Assembly: GCF_000478275.1 (NCBI RefSeq)
Contig: NZ_ASJB01000083.1
Coordinates: forward strand, 124,001 to 188,000
Direction: 5' to 3'
Origin: Amycolatopsis orientalis DSM 40040 = KCTC 9412
GTDB lineage: Bacteria > Actinomycetota > Actinomycetes > Mycobacteriales > Pseudonocardiaceae
Length of the DNA stretch: 64,000 nucleotides
Positions 1 through 8,930 of the stretch are shown here, in pieces. Position 1 is the first letter of the stretch; the number at the start of each line of letters is the position of its first letter. A program made the position numbers and the translations under genes. Under the pieces are notes generated by a model that saw nothing but the letters and a program-made list of their open reading frames with translations, did no database searches and was not told the origin of the DNA.

Positions 1-2
1 TC

Positions 3-518
3 GCCCGCCGCGTCGACACGGCCATCCGCGCCTGCACCGAGATCGCGCCCGCCGTCGTCACCTTCACCCTCAGCGACATCTCCCACCGCATGCCGATGGG
101 CCACCGCATGCGACCGCGCATCACCGCGTTGAACGACGCCGTCCGCGAAGCGTCCGTCAGCTACGGCGCGACGCTCGTCGACCTCTGGCCGGACCACGCC
201 GCGCACGATTCCCGCTACTTCGGCCCGGACCGGCTGCACCTGTCCGAACAGGGTCACCGGCGCCTGGCCGGCCACGTACTCGGCAAGCTCGGTGTCGACC
301 ACGACCCGGCCTGGCTCGCACCGCTCCCGGGTTCGGCCGGACGCCCCGGCCTGCGGGCCGATCTGCGCTGGATGACGCGGGAGGTGCTCCCGGTCGCGTT
401 CAGCCGGTTCCGCAACCGGCTCATCGGCCGCCAGCCCGGCGACGGCTTCCTGCCCAAGCGCCCCGACCTCCTTCCCGTCCTCGAGGAGACCCGGTCGTGG
501 GCGCCCGAACCCGCCTGA
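3..518 (+). CDS. SGNH/GDSL hydrolase, C-terminal part (cut by window edge)
   Basis: The reading frame is open from the window edge to the stop at 516-518, so this is the C-terminal part of a larger protein. The segment DRLHLSEQGH matches the terminal Asp-x-x-His block of SGNH hydrolases, which act as esterases or lipases through a Ser-Asp-His triad. The serine block would lie upstream, outside the window. The last 22 nt overlap the GTG start of the TetR gene, which suggests co-transcription and translational coupling. Substrate unknown. Confidence 0.75.
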   Translation, partial: ARRVDTAIRACTEIAPAVVTFTLSDISHRMPMGHRMRPRITALNDAVREASVSYGATLVDLWPDHAAHDSRYFGPDRLHLSEQGHRRLAGHVLGKLGVDHDPAWLAPLPGSAGRPGLRADLRWMTREVLPVAFSRFRNRLIGRQPGDGFLPKRPDLLPVLEETRSWAPEPA

Positions 519-1078
519 TCGACACGGCGGCGAACCTGCTGGCCGAGGAAGGCGTCGCGGCCGTGACGCTGCGTGGGATCGCCAAGGCGGCAGGCGTGTC
601 GCACGGTGCGCCCCTGCGCCACTTCACCGGCCGCGCGGCCCTGCTCTCGGCCGTCGCCACCCGCGGTTACACCGAACTGCTCGACCGCGGCACCGGCCTG
701 CCGGCCACGACGCCACGCGAACGGCTCATCGCGGCCTGCCACGGCTATCTCGACTTCGCGCTGGCCAATCCGGCGATGTTCGAGCTGATGTTCCGCCGCG
801 ACCTCATCGATCCGGCGGATCCCGAACTCACGCGGGTGAGCAGCGCGGTGTTCGACTTCTTCGCCGTGCTCGTCGGCGACGTCCAAGACGACGGATGGCA
901 TCCCGCCACCGATCCGCGGCTGCTCGCGGCCTCGCTGTGGGCGTCGCTGCATGGCCTCGCCCAGCTGTGGCTCTGGGGCGGGCTGGCGGGCGCCAGCTTC
1001 GCGCCGTCCCCGGAGAGCGCCCTCGCCGTCACGCTCGACGCCTATCTCGGCCCGGTCAGCGGGATCCCCTCACCCTGA
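497..1078 (+). CDS. TetR/AcrR-family transcriptional regulator
   Basis: 193 aa from a GTG start. An N-terminal helix-turn-helix (about residues 18-45, VTLRGIAKAAGVSHGAPLRHF) is followed by a ligand domain of the WHG/TetR_C_33 type, with a conserved W-rich helix near residue 160. Such proteins are dimeric repressors that release DNA on binding a small ligand. It overlaps the preceding SGNH hydrolase gene and is followed by an inverted repeat (1128-1144) ahead of the DUF1996 gene, a candidate operator. It may regulate the hydrolase and itself, or the secreted protein downstream; the ligand is unknown. Confidence 0.88.
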   Translation: MGARTRLIDTAANLLAEEGVAAVTLRGIAKAAGVSHGAPLRHFTGRAALLSAVATRGYTELLDRGTGLPATTPRERLIAACHGYLDFALANPAMFELMFRRDLIDPADPELTRVSSAVFDFFAVLVGDVQDDGWHPATDPRLLAASLWASLHGLAQLWLWGGLAGASFAPSPESALAVTLDAYLGPVSGIPSP

Positions 1079-1127
1079 CGGCCGCTTGTCCAGACCATTC
1101 GCACGGGTTCTCATGGAGACGCCGGTT

Positions 1128-1144
1128 TGTTGCCGGTAGCAACA
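1128..1144. promoter_or_regulatory. Inverted repeat TGTTGC-N5-GCAACA, candidate operator
   Basis: A perfect 6-bp inverted repeat with a 5-nt spacer lies between the TetR gene and the DUF1996 gene, about 45 nt upstream of the latter's ATG. Position, symmetry and size fit a repressor site for the adjacent TetR protein. This assignment is inference. Confidence 0.4.
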
Positions 1145-1186
1145 TATCCGCCGTCTCCGTCTCTCCGCCAAGCAGAGGAGCGTGCG

Positions 1187-2143
1187 ATGAGAACCCGGAA
1201 CCTGTTCGGCGTCACGGGAGCGGTGGCCGCCGTACTCGTGCTGATCGCCGTGGCGATGCCTGCCGTCCCACTCGGACACGGCACCCACGACGGCAAGGTG
1301 AACCACAGCGCCCACTTCTTCGTGCCGTCCGCGGAGCAGACCGGGGCGATCGTCGCCCAGCAGGCGCTGGCCCCGGTGCGCGGTTCGGAGTTCCGCGCCG
1401 ACTGCTTCAGTTCCCATCGGAAGGGTGACGACCCGATCGTCTTCCCCGGTCAAGCCGGGGTCTCCCATATCCACGAGTTCTACGGGAACCGGACCGCGAA
1501 CGCCGGTTCCACCCTCGAATCGCTGAGCGCGGGCACCACGAACTGCGATCCGGTCGTGGACCTTTCCTCGTACTGGACGCCGACGCTGTACAAGAACGGG
1601 CAACCGATCGCGCCGGACCGCGTCACCGTCTACTACCAGGGCATCACCCAGATGGGGAACGCGATCGCGCCGCCGCGCGGGCTGCGTTACGTCATCGGCA
1701 ACGCGGGAGCGACCAATCCCGACCAAAATCCGTACGCCCGCTGGTCCTGCCTGGGCGCGCCCGAGTCCAGCCGGGACTTCCTGACCTGCCCTCCCGGTTC
1801 GAAACTCCAGACCTATCTGGACTTTCCGACCTGCTGGGACGGGGTCCGGCTCGACTCGCCGAACCACCGCGACCACATGGCTTTCGCGCTCGGGCAGACC
1901 TGCCCGGCCGGTTATCCGAAGGTGGTACCGCGAGTCGAGCTGCTGATCACCTATCCGGTGAACGGTGGCGGGCTCACCCTCGCCGGGACGCGCGACGGCG
2001 CCCTGGTCACCAACGCGCCCGGGTACACGTTCCACGGCGATTTCTTCAACGCCTGGAACCAGAACGAACTCCAGCGCCGGGTGAGCACCTGTATCAACGG
2101 CGGTTACATCTGCGGTACCGACGGCGAGCCGATCCAGCAATGA
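1187..2143 (+). CDS. Secreted DUF1996 domain protein
   Basis: 318 aa. The ATG at 1187 is chosen because AGAGGAG lies just upstream and the N-terminus MRTRNLFGVTGAVAAVLVLI is a signal peptide or membrane anchor (hydrophobic residues about 8-28). The rest matches DUF1996: an early HxHEF-type motif (SHIHEFYGNR), paired cysteines, and the block FPTCWDGVRLDSPNHRDHMAF. DUF1996 proteins are secreted and of unknown activity, common in actinobacteria and fungi. Transcription probably ends at the hairpin immediately after the stop codon. Confidence 0.85.
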   Translation: MRTRNLFGVTGAVAAVLVLIAVAMPAVPLGHGTHDGKVNHSAHFFVPSAEQTGAIVAQQALAPVRGSEFRADCFSSHRKGDDPIVFPGQAGVSHIHEFYGNRTANAGSTLESLSAGTTNCDPVVDLSSYWTPTLYKNGQPIAPDRVTVYYQGITQMGNAIAPPRGLRYVIGNAGATNPDQNPYARWSCLGAPESSRDFLTCPPGSKLQTYLDFPTCWDGVRLDSPNHRDHMAFALGQTCPAGYPKVVPRVELLITYPVNGGGLTLAGTRDGALVTNAPGYTFHGDFFNAWNQNELQRRVSTCINGGYICGTDGEPIQQ

Positions 2144-2145
2144 CC

Positions 2146-2183
2146 TTCCGGCGGGTGCTCGCTCAGCCGAGCACCCGCCGGAA
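2146..2183. terminator. Bidirectional hairpin terminator
   Basis: A nearly perfect inverted repeat, with 16-bp arms around a 5-nt loop, separates two convergent genes and covers the last codons of the minus-strand oxidoreductase. It is positioned to stop transcription from both sides. There is no strong T tract, as is usual for actinomycete hairpin terminators. Confidence 0.65.
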
Positions 2184-3596
2184 GTCCTTGCCCAGCAAGG
2201 CTTTCGCCGCGTACCAGCCGCCCATCCCGTGTACGCCCGGTCCCGGCGCCGTGGCGGCCGAGCACAGGAAGACACCGCCGAGCGGGGTCCGGTGCGTGTT
2301 CCACCGCGCGACGGGCCGTCCGAGCACCTGCCGCAGGTTCACCGCCCCGGTGGCGACGTCGCCGCCGGGGTAGTTCGCGTTGTACGCCTCGAGTTCGGCG
2401 GCCGGGAGGCATCGGCTCGCCAAGATCGTGTCCGAGAACCCGGGCGCGAACCGCTCGATCCGCCTCCGCACGATGTCGGTGACATCGCGCGGATCCCCGT
2501 TCGGCACATGACAATACGCCCACACCGGCCGTTTGCCCGGCAGCCCGCGGGACGGGTCGATCGCCATCGGATCGGACAGCAGTACGAAGCGGTCGTCCGG
2601 ATCTTCTCCGCGCACGATGGCGTTTTCGGCGGCGTACACCGCGTCACGCGTCCCGCCGAGATGGACGGTGCCCGCCTTGCCGACCTCCGGCACCGACCAC
2701 GGAACCGGTTCGGACACCAGGAAATCGACCTTCGCCGCGCCGGGTCCGTAGCGATAGGACTCCAGCGCCTTCCGGTATCGCGGCGGCAGCAGATCGCGGG
2801 CGATGTCGAGGAAACCGCGCGGGGCGATGTCGAGAATCACCGTGCGAGACTTCGCCAGCTGCCGCAGATCCGTGATCCGGCTGCCGGTGTGGATCCTCCC
2901 GCCGTGCGCGCGGAGGTCGGCGGCGAGTGCCTCGGTGATGGTCTGGCTGCCACCGCGGGCGATCGGCCAGCCGGTCGCGTGCGCGAGATGGGCGAGCAAC
3001 AGCGTCGCGCCGCCAGCGGCGAGCGAAGGCTGACGGCTCATCACATGCGCGGAGACGCCGGAGAGCAGCGCGGGCGCCTCCGCACCGGTGAACAGGCGGC
3101 GCTCCAGCCCGGAGGCGAGCATCGCCATCCGGGCGGGCAGGAGTGCGGCGACCCGGGGGGCACGGGGTGGATGGCGGAGGTCGCCGAGCAGGAGTTCGGT
3201 CAGGTCCTGGCTGCGTTCGGCGAGCGGGCCCAGCAAGCGGCGCCACCGGGGGCCGTCCGCGCCGAGTGCGTCACAGGTCCGGTCGAGATCCTCGTACGCG
3301 AGCCCCGCCCGGCCGCCGTCGAGCGGATGCGCGTACGCGATTTCGGGCCGCAGGAGTTCGACCCCGTGCGCGGCGAGGTCGAACCAGCGGAAGAACGGGG
3401 ACGCGGCGGCCATCGGATGCCCGGTCGCGCAGATGTCGTGGCGGACGTCGTCGTCGAACAACGGTGCCGTCCGCGTTCCCCCGCCGATCACGGCCGCCGC
3501 CTCGTGGACCTCGACCGACCGTCCCGCCCTGGCCAGTAGGACCGCCGCCGCGAGCCCGTTCGGACCGGAACCGACCACCGATACCTCGGCCGACAT
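2163..3596 (-). CDS. Phytoene desaturase-like FAD/NAD(P)-dependent oxidoreductase
   Basis: 477 aa. The ATG at 3596 is preferred: it follows a GGGGG-type ribosome site and puts the dinucleotide-binding motif VVGSGPNGLAAAVLLARAG at residues 6-24. The C-terminal block GVHGMGGWYAAKALL is the conserved FAD-binding end of the CrtI/phytoene dehydrogenase family and of its NAD(P)/FAD-dependent relatives. Carotenoid-type substrates are possible, but no other carotenoid genes lie nearby, so the substrate is unassigned. It stands alone, divergent from the DUF2786 gene. Confidence 0.8.
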   Translation of the reverse strand: MSAEVSVVGSGPNGLAAAVLLARAGRSVEVHEAAAVIGGGTRTAPLFDDDVRHDICATGHPMAAASPFFRWFDLAAHGVELLRPEIAYAHPLDGGRAGLAYEDLDRTCDALGADGPRWRRLLGPLAERSQDLTELLLGDLRHPPRAPRVAALLPARMAMLASGLERRLFTGAEAPALLSGVSAHVMSRQPSLAAGGATLLLAHLAHATGWPIARGGSQTITEALAADLRAHGGRIHTGSRITDLRQLAKSRTVILDIAPRGFLDIARDLLPPRYRKALESYRYGPGAAKVDFLVSEPVPWSVPEVGKAGTVHLGGTRDAVYAAENAIVRGEDPDDRFVLLSDPMAIDPSRGLPGKRPVWAYCHVPNGDPRDVTDIVRRRIERFAPGFSDTILASRCLPAAELEAYNANYPGGDVATGAVNLRQVLGRPVARWNTHRTPLGGVFLCSAATAPGPGVHGMGGWYAAKALLGKDFRRVLG

Positions 3597-3689
3597 GCCA
3601 CCCCCTTGCCGGGTTCCGAACATCTGGTCGAATATTGTCGGACCCCTCTCCTAGGGTGACCCACTCCAACCCAATCAGGAAGGGGGGCC

Positions 3690-4424
3690 ATGCCCGACCA
3701 TGACACGCTGCTCGCACGCGTCCGGAAACTTCTCGCCAAGGCGGAGGATCCGGCCGTCACCGAGGCCGAAGCCGAGTCGTACAACACCAAGGCCGCCGAA
3801 CTGATCGCCCGGTACGGCATCGACCAGGCACTGCTGGCCGCATCCGGGGCGAAGGCCGACGAGATCACCCAGGTCTCGATCCGGATCGACAACCCGTACA
3901 GCCGGGACAAGGCGGGACTGCTGACGAACATCGCGCATCCGCTGCGGTGCCGCGCCCTGCTGCACCGGCTGGGCCAGTCCGTCACCGCGGTGACGGTGTT
4001 CGGTTTCCGGTCCGATCTGGAGCGGGTCGAACTGCTGTACACGAGCCTGCTGCTGCAGGCGACCACCCAGCTGACCAGGGTCCGTCCGGAGAACCGGGTG
4101 TTCGCCGGCGAATCGCTGGCCGCGTACCGGCGCACCTGGCTGCACGGGTTCTCCGGCGCGGTCTACGAACGGCTCCGCAACAGTGAAGACACCGCGGCCC
4201 GCACGCATGGCGCCACGCCGGGCCACCGCTCCGCCGAACTGGTGATCCAGGACCGGACGGCGATGGTCAAGCAGGCGTACGACGAACAGTACGGCGACCT
4301 GCGCTCGGCACCGCCGAGGCGGCTGTCCGGCAGTGGCTATCTCGACGGGCACTCCGCCGGCGAGCGTGCCAACCTCAACACCACCGGCCTCACTGGACGG
4401 CGGCGCGCGCTGCCGGTACGTTAG
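3690..4424 (+). CDS. DUF2786 domain-containing protein
   Basis: 244 aa, ATG after an AGGAAGGGGGG ribosome site. The N-terminal ~40 residues (LLARVRKLLAKAEDPAVTEAEAESYNTKAAELIARYGI) are the DUF2786 signature. The middle and C-terminal parts match the companion domain often seen with it in actinobacteria. Function is unknown; some relatives are found on phages. There is no signal peptide, so a cytoplasmic protein. Confidence 0.82.
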   Translation: MPDHDTLLARVRKLLAKAEDPAVTEAEAESYNTKAAELIARYGIDQALLAASGAKADEITQVSIRIDNPYSRDKAGLLTNIAHPLRCRALLHRLGQSVTAVTVFGFRSDLERVELLYTSLLLQATTQLTRVRPENRVFAGESLAAYRRTWLHGFSGAVYERLRNSEDTAARTHGATPGHRSAELVIQDRTAMVKQAYDEQYGDLRSAPPRRLSGSGYLDGHSAGERANLNTTGLTGRRRALPVR

Positions 4425-4476
4425 GTCATCTGAAAACCACCTCGTGAGAGCAGGTGTCCTCGGGTCTACTGAGGAC

Positions 4477-5232
4477 ATGATCGTGATCGAAGACCTGGCC
4501 ACCCGGCCTGAGCTGCGCGAGCCCGCGCTCGGCCTCGGTGGTGTCGGCGGCGAATTCCTCAAGCACGACCAGACTGGCCTGCTGGCGAAATCGTCCCATC
4601 TGGCCGCTCGCTGGCCGGAGTACTTCCTCGTCCTACTGGAGGACGGCGTCCCGGTGGCGAGAGCGGCCGCCGTCCCGGTCGGCTTCCCGACGGCCGAACG
4701 CCCGGAACTGCCGGACCACGGCTGGGACGCCGCCCTGATCTGGGCCGCGGAAGACCTGATGAGCACCCGTGAGACGAATACGCTGATGGCACTCGACGTG
4801 ATGGTCACGCCAGGCCGCCGCGGTGCCGGCCTGGCCACAAAAGCGTTGGCAGCATTGAAAGAGCGCGCCTTGACGAAAGGGATGCGCAACCTCGTCGCGC
4901 CGGTCCGCCCGGCCGGGAAGGAGAACGAACCCGGACTGTCCTTTGAGGACTACATTGGCCGCCGTCGTCCGGACGGACTGCCCGAGGATCCGTGGCTGCG
5001 CACGCACGAGCGGCTCGGCGCCCGGTTCGTGAAGGTGGCGCCGTTCGCGATGACGGTCACGGGCACCTTCGCGCAGTGGAAGGCGTGGACCGGCGTGGAA
5101 CTCCGGGACGGTCTCACGGCCGTTCCGGGCGGGATCGCGCCGGTACTCGCCTCCTCGGCACTGGACGTCGGTGTCTACGTGGAACCGAACGTCTGGATGG
5201 AGCACCTGGTAGCCGAAGTCGGCACCTGCTAG
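4477..5232 (+). CDS. GNAT-family N-acetyltransferase-like protein
   Basis: 251 aa from the ATG at 4477, preceded by GAGGA. The stretch VTPGRRGAGLATKALAALKE resembles the acetyl-CoA pyrophosphate-binding motif A of GNAT enzymes (R-x-x-G-x-A), in the middle of the protein. The rest is divergent from well-known GNAT proteins, so the acceptor is unknown. Its stop is 28 nt before the regulator gene, suggesting they may be read together. Confidence 0.65.
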   Translation: MIVIEDLATRPELREPALGLGGVGGEFLKHDQTGLLAKSSHLAARWPEYFLVLLEDGVPVARAAAVPVGFPTAERPELPDHGWDAALIWAAEDLMSTRETNTLMALDVMVTPGRRGAGLATKALAALKERALTKGMRNLVAPVRPAGKENEPGLSFEDYIGRRRPDGLPEDPWLRTHERLGARFVKVAPFAMTVTGTFAQWKAWTGVELRDGLTAVPGGIAPVLASSALDVGVYVEPNVWMEHLVAEVGTC

Positions 5233-5260
5233 ATTTCTTTGGCATGTGCAGGAGCTCGGC

Positions 5261-5620
5261 ATGACCGCCACCGGACCGACCGGCGACGAGTTGCTGCGAC
5301 TGCTGGGGACCCTGGCGAATCCGCACCGGCTGCGGATCGTCGCGGCGCTCCGCGCGGAGCGCGCGTACGTGAGCCAGCTGGCGCGAGAACTCGGCATCAG
5401 CCGGGCGCTCATGCAGCTCCACCTGCGCAAACTGGAGGCGGCCGGGCTCGTGTCGGCCACCCTCGAGCTGTCGGAGGACGGGAAGGCGATGAAGTTCTAC
5501 GAGGTGAAACCGTTCCTGGTCGAGCTGAGCCCGGACGCCATCGCCGCCGCGGCGCCGACGCTCAGTACTTCGGCACTCGGTACTTCCACACAGGACGGCG
5601 AGCAGGGGGAACGACCGTGA
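5261..5620 (+). CDS. ArsR-type winged-helix transcriptional regulator
   Basis: 119 aa. The ATG at 5261 has GGAG 6 nt upstream and is favoured over the ATG at 5246. LLRLLGTLANPHRLRIVAAL, then a helix-turn-helix (YVSQLARELGISRALMQLHLRKLEAAGLV), is the ArsR/SmtB fold. No metal-binding Cys/His cluster is visible, so it probably senses something other than metal. It overlaps by GTGA with the small membrane protein gene that follows, implying joint expression. Confidence 0.82.
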   Translation: MTATGPTGDELLRLLGTLANPHRLRIVAALRAERAYVSQLARELGISRALMQLHLRKLEAAGLVSATLELSEDGKAMKFYEVKPFLVELSPDAIAAAAPTLSTSALGTSTQDGEQGERP

Positions 5621-5886
5621 AGTGGCATCAATGGCAGGAGGTCGCCGGACTGGTCGGCATCTTCGTGTTCCTCACCGTGGTGATCACGGTGGTCGTCTGG
5701 CAGTTCGGCGCGACCGTCCGGGCCAGGGGCGCGCTCGCGCGGGAACAGGAATACCGCAGGCTCGCCGAGAAAGCGGTCCAGGCGCAGGAAGAGAACGAAC
5801 GCAAACTCACCGAACTCGACGGACGTCTCGCCGATCTCCAGAAGAGCGTGGGGTCGGTCGAGCGGATGCTCAAGGAGGTCGACTGA
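5617..5886 (+). CDS. Small membrane-anchored coiled-coil protein
   Basis: 89 aa from a GTG that overlaps the previous stop (GTGA). One transmembrane helix (about residues 9-30, VAGLVGIFVFLTVVITVVVW) is followed by a charged segment with heptad character to the C-terminus (about 40-88), likely a coiled coil in the cytoplasm. No enzymatic motif. Its pairing with an ArsR-type regulator suggests a linked sensory or envelope role, but this is inference. Confidence 0.75.
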   Translation: MKWHQWQEVAGLVGIFVFLTVVITVVVWQFGATVRARGALAREQEYRRLAEKAVQAQEENERKLTELDGRLADLQKSVGSVERMLKEVD

Positions 5887-5912
5887 CCACCCGTACACCG
5901 GTGTGAAAAGGC

Positions 5913-5946
5913 CCTGGGCCGCCGAGCGGCAACTCGACGGCCCAGG
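5913..5946 (+). terminator. Hairpin terminator after the ArsR/membrane-protein pair
   Basis: Arms CCTGGGCCG and CGGCCCAGG enclose a partly paired loop, 27 nt after the stop of the small membrane protein and before the MMPL exporter gene. Confidence 0.6.
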
Positions 5947-6007
5947 AAAGAAGAAGCAAAAACCTCGCCCGAGGCATCTCACTCCTTCACGCAAAGGACT
6001 GTAGTTC

Positions 6008-8215
6008 ATGCTGCCCGAAAACAACTCGCGCGCTCCGGTGACCGAGCGGATCGCCACCTGGTCCCTGAGGCATCGCGCGCTCACCCTCGTCGGCTGGGTC
6101 GCCCTGGTACTGATCGCCCTGGCGGCGGGAACGCTGCTGGACGGCGAAAGCCGTCGCAGTACCGATCCCGGGGAATCCGGCCGCGCGCAGACCGCCTTGA
6201 ACGCCCAGAACACCTTCGATCCCTTACGCGAGAACGTTCTCGTCGAGGCGAAGAACCCCGGTTCGCCGCCCTTCGCCGCCGACGAGCAGGTCAGGCGGGC
6301 GACCGAGGACCTGGTCACCACGCTCACCCGGTCCGGCGCCGTCGCCGAGGTCCGGTCGCCGCTGGCCACCGAAGGCGCCGACCGGGTCTCGGGTGACGGC
6401 CGGTCCGGTCTGGTCGGCTTTTCGATCGCGGGCGGGGAGAGGGACATCCGCTCGAACTTCGAGACCGCGGCGGCGCGGGTCGAGGAGGTTTCGGCCCGGC
6501 ATCCGTCGGTGCGGCTGGGCCTCTCCGGCGATCTCAGCCTCTCCTCCGTGGTCGACAAGGGCATCCGGCAGGACGTCCAGCGGTCGGAGTTCCTTTCCCT
6601 GCCACTGACGCTGGTGATCCTGCTGATCGTGTTCGGCGCGCTGGTCGCCGCGTCGGTCCCGTTGCTGCTGGCCGGCACGAGTGTCGCGGCGACGTTCGGG
6701 TTCCTCTCCGTCGTCGACGACCTCACCCCGATCAACAGCGCGACGACGGTGATCACCCTCCTCATCGGGATGGCGGTCGGTGTCGACTACTCGCTGTTCT
6801 TCCTCAGGCGGCAACGAGAAGAACGGTCGCGGGGCCACTCCGTCGACGACGCGATCCGGGTCTCGGCGAGGACGTCCGGACACGTCGTGGTCGTCTCCGG
6901 CGTCACGGTCGTGCTGTGCGTGAGCGGGCTGGCGATCACCGGGCTCGACAACTTCACCGGACTAGCGATCAGCACGGCGTTCGTGGTCGGCCTGGCCGTG
7001 CTCGGCGCGGTCACCGTGCTGCCCGCGCTGCTCTCACTGCTGGGCGACAAGGTCGATCGCGGCCGGATCCCCTGGCTGGGCAAGCGGCGCACCGCCGCGG
7101 AGAACTCGCGGTTCTGGTCCGCGACGGCACGGGTGGTCACCCGGCGGCCGGCGCTGTGGGGCGGGCTCGCGACCGCGCTGCTGATCCTGCTCACCTTGCC
7201 CGCGCTCGGTATGCGGCTGCAGGATCCGACACCGGCGGAAAGCCTGCCGCGATCGCTGGCGACGATCGACGCCGCCGTCCGCACCCAGGAAGCCTTTCCC
7301 GGGGTCGTCTATCCGGCGACGGTGGTGCTCACGGCGAAGGGCGGCGGACCGGTCGACAGTCCGGCGTTGCGGTCGGCGATCGCGGATCTCGACCGGCGGA
7401 TCGGCGAAACCGGTGGCGCGCTGAACAAACCCCTCGCGGTCGCGAATGTCGACGAGGCGGTGGTCCTCCGCGTACCGCTGTCCGGCGCGGGCCGGGACGC
7501 CGAGGCCGACGCCGCGCTGGCGAAACTGCGCACCGAGCTGCTGCCCGCGACGGTCGGCGAGGTGACGGACGTCGAGTACGCGGTGTCGGGACGCACGGCG
7601 AACGCCCGCGACTTCGCCGACCGGGTCATCGAGCGGATGCCGCTGGTCTTCGGGTTCGTCCTGCTGGCCGCGTTCGTGTTGCTGCTGCTGGCTTTCCGGT
7701 CCGTGGCGGTGTCGCTCGTGTCGATCGCGCTCAACCTGCTCTCGATCGGCGCGGCCTACGGCGTGCTCACCTGGATCTTCCAGGACGGGCATTTCGCTTC
7801 ACTGCTGGGTTTCACCCCGTACGGCGGGGTGGTCGGCTGGCTGCCGATGTTCATGTTCGTCCTGCTGCTCGGCTTGAGCATGGACTACCACATCTTCATC
7901 CTCAGCCGGATCCGTGAACGCCGGGCCGACGGCGCCGTCGCCGCCATCATCCGCGGCACCGGCACCAGCGCGGGGGTGGTCAGCAGCGCCGCGGTGATCA
8001 TGGTGGGCGTGTTCAGCGTCTTCATCACGCTGAGCGCGATCGAGTACAAGATGATGGGCGTCGGAATGGCGGTCGCCGTGCTGATCGACGCCACACTGGT
8101 CCGCGGGGTGCTCCTGCCCGCGTTCCTCGCGCTGCTGGGAGAACGGCTCTGGCAGCCGGGCCGTAAATCCCTCGCACCCGCACGCGTACCGGAACTATCG
8201 TCGCCGAATGCCTGA
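6008..8215 (+). CDS. MMPL/RND-family transporter
   Basis: 735 aa, two repeats of a transmembrane helix, a large extracytoplasmic loop and a helix bundle, as expected for MMPL (hydrophobe/amphiphile exporter) proteins. The two proton-relay Asp-Tyr motifs are visible: GVDYSLFF in the first half and LSMDYHIFI in the second. Family members export lipids or small hydrophobic molecules by proton motive force. Codon 73 is the rare leucine codon TTA (6224-6226), so translation may depend on the late leucyl-tRNA bldA. The last 8 nt overlap the next gene. Confidence 0.9.
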   Translation: MLPENNSRAPVTERIATWSLRHRALTLVGWVALVLIALAAGTLLDGESRRSTDPGESGRAQTALNAQNTFDPLRENVLVEAKNPGSPPFAADEQVRRATEDLVTTLTRSGAVAEVRSPLATEGADRVSGDGRSGLVGFSIAGGERDIRSNFETAAARVEEVSARHPSVRLGLSGDLSLSSVVDKGIRQDVQRSEFLSLPLTLVILLIVFGALVAASVPLLLAGTSVAATFGFLSVVDDLTPINSATTVITLLIGMAVGVDYSLFFLRRQREERSRGHSVDDAIRVSARTSGHVVVVSGVTVVLCVSGLAITGLDNFTGLAISTAFVVGLAVLGAVTVLPALLSLLGDKVDRGRIPWLGKRRTAAENSRFWSATARVVTRRPALWGGLATALLILLTLPALGMRLQDPTPAESLPRSLATIDAAVRTQEAFPGVVYPATVVLTAKGGGPVDSPALRSAIADLDRRIGETGGALNKPLAVANVDEAVVLRVPLSGAGRDAEADAALAKLRTELLPATVGEVTDVEYAVSGRTANARDFADRVIERMPLVFGFVLLAAFVLLLLAFRSVAVSLVSIALNLLSIGAAYGVLTWIFQDGHFASLLGFTPYGGVVGWLPMFMFVLLLGLSMDYHIFILSRIRERRADGAVAAIIRGTGTSAGVVSSAAVIMVGVFSVFITLSAIEYKMMGVGMAVAVLIDATLVRGVLLPAFLALLGERLWQPGRKSLAPARVPELSSPNA

Positions 8216-8930
8216 CGCGCTCTTCGCCCACGCCCGGCTCGCACCGATCTACGACGCTTTCGACGGCGCTCGCGACGATCTGGACCACTATCTCGCCATC
8301 ATCGGCGAGCTCGGGGCCAGGAGAGTGCTCGACGTCGGCTGCGGTACCGGCTGCCTGGCCGTTCTCCTGGCCGGACGCGGGATCGAGGTCGTGGGGGTCG
8401 ATCCGGCCGAGGCGTCACTGGAGATCGCGAAGGCCAAGGACCCGGAAGGGAAGATCACCTGGATCCACGGTGACGCCGGAACGGTGGGCGAGGTGGGTGC
8501 CGATCTCGCCGTGATGACCGGGAACGTGGCTCAGGTCTTCCTGACCGACGACGAATGGAGGCGGACTCTCGAAGGCATCCACACCGCGCTGGCACCGGGT
8601 GGGCACCTGGTGTTCGAGATCCGGCGTCCCGGTCGCCGCGTCTGGGAGGACTGGGCCGTCGACACCGCGCACGACACGCGTGACGTCCCGGGCGTCGGCG
8701 AGGTCGAGCAGTGGCGTGAGGTCACCGAGGTGAACCTGCCGTTCGTCTCGTTCCGGTACACCTACCGGTTCTCCGACGGGGAGGTCGTCACCTCGGATTC
8801 GACCCTGTGGTTCCGCGAGCGCGAAGACCTGGAGGCCTTGCTGGGCGAACACGGCTTCCGCGTCCTGGACGTCCGGGACGCCCCGGACCGTCCAGGACGC
8901 GAGTACGTGTTCATCGCCCAGCGTGGCTAG
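8208..8930 (+). CDS. Class I SAM-dependent methyltransferase
   Basis: 240 aa. The SAM-binding motif I is RVLDVGCGTGCLAVLLAG (about residues 38-55), followed by an acidic residue after strand 2 (VVGVDPAEAS). Eight nt overlap with the MMPL gene suggest coupling. Substrate is unknown; small-molecule methyltransferases of this shape are common. Its stop overlaps the stop of the convergent UDP-glucose pyrophosphorylase gene by 4 nt. Confidence 0.85.
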   Translation: MPDALFAHARLAPIYDAFDGARDDLDHYLAIIGELGARRVLDVGCGTGCLAVLLAGRGIEVVGVDPAEASLEIAKAKDPEGKITWIHGDAGTVGEVGADLAVMTGNVAQVFLTDDEWRRTLEGIHTALAPGGHLVFEIRRPGRRVWEDWAVDTAHDTRDVPGVGEVEQWREVTEVNLPFVSFRYTYRFSDGEVVTSDSTLWFREREDLEALLGEHGFRVLDVRDAPDRPGREYVFIAQRG

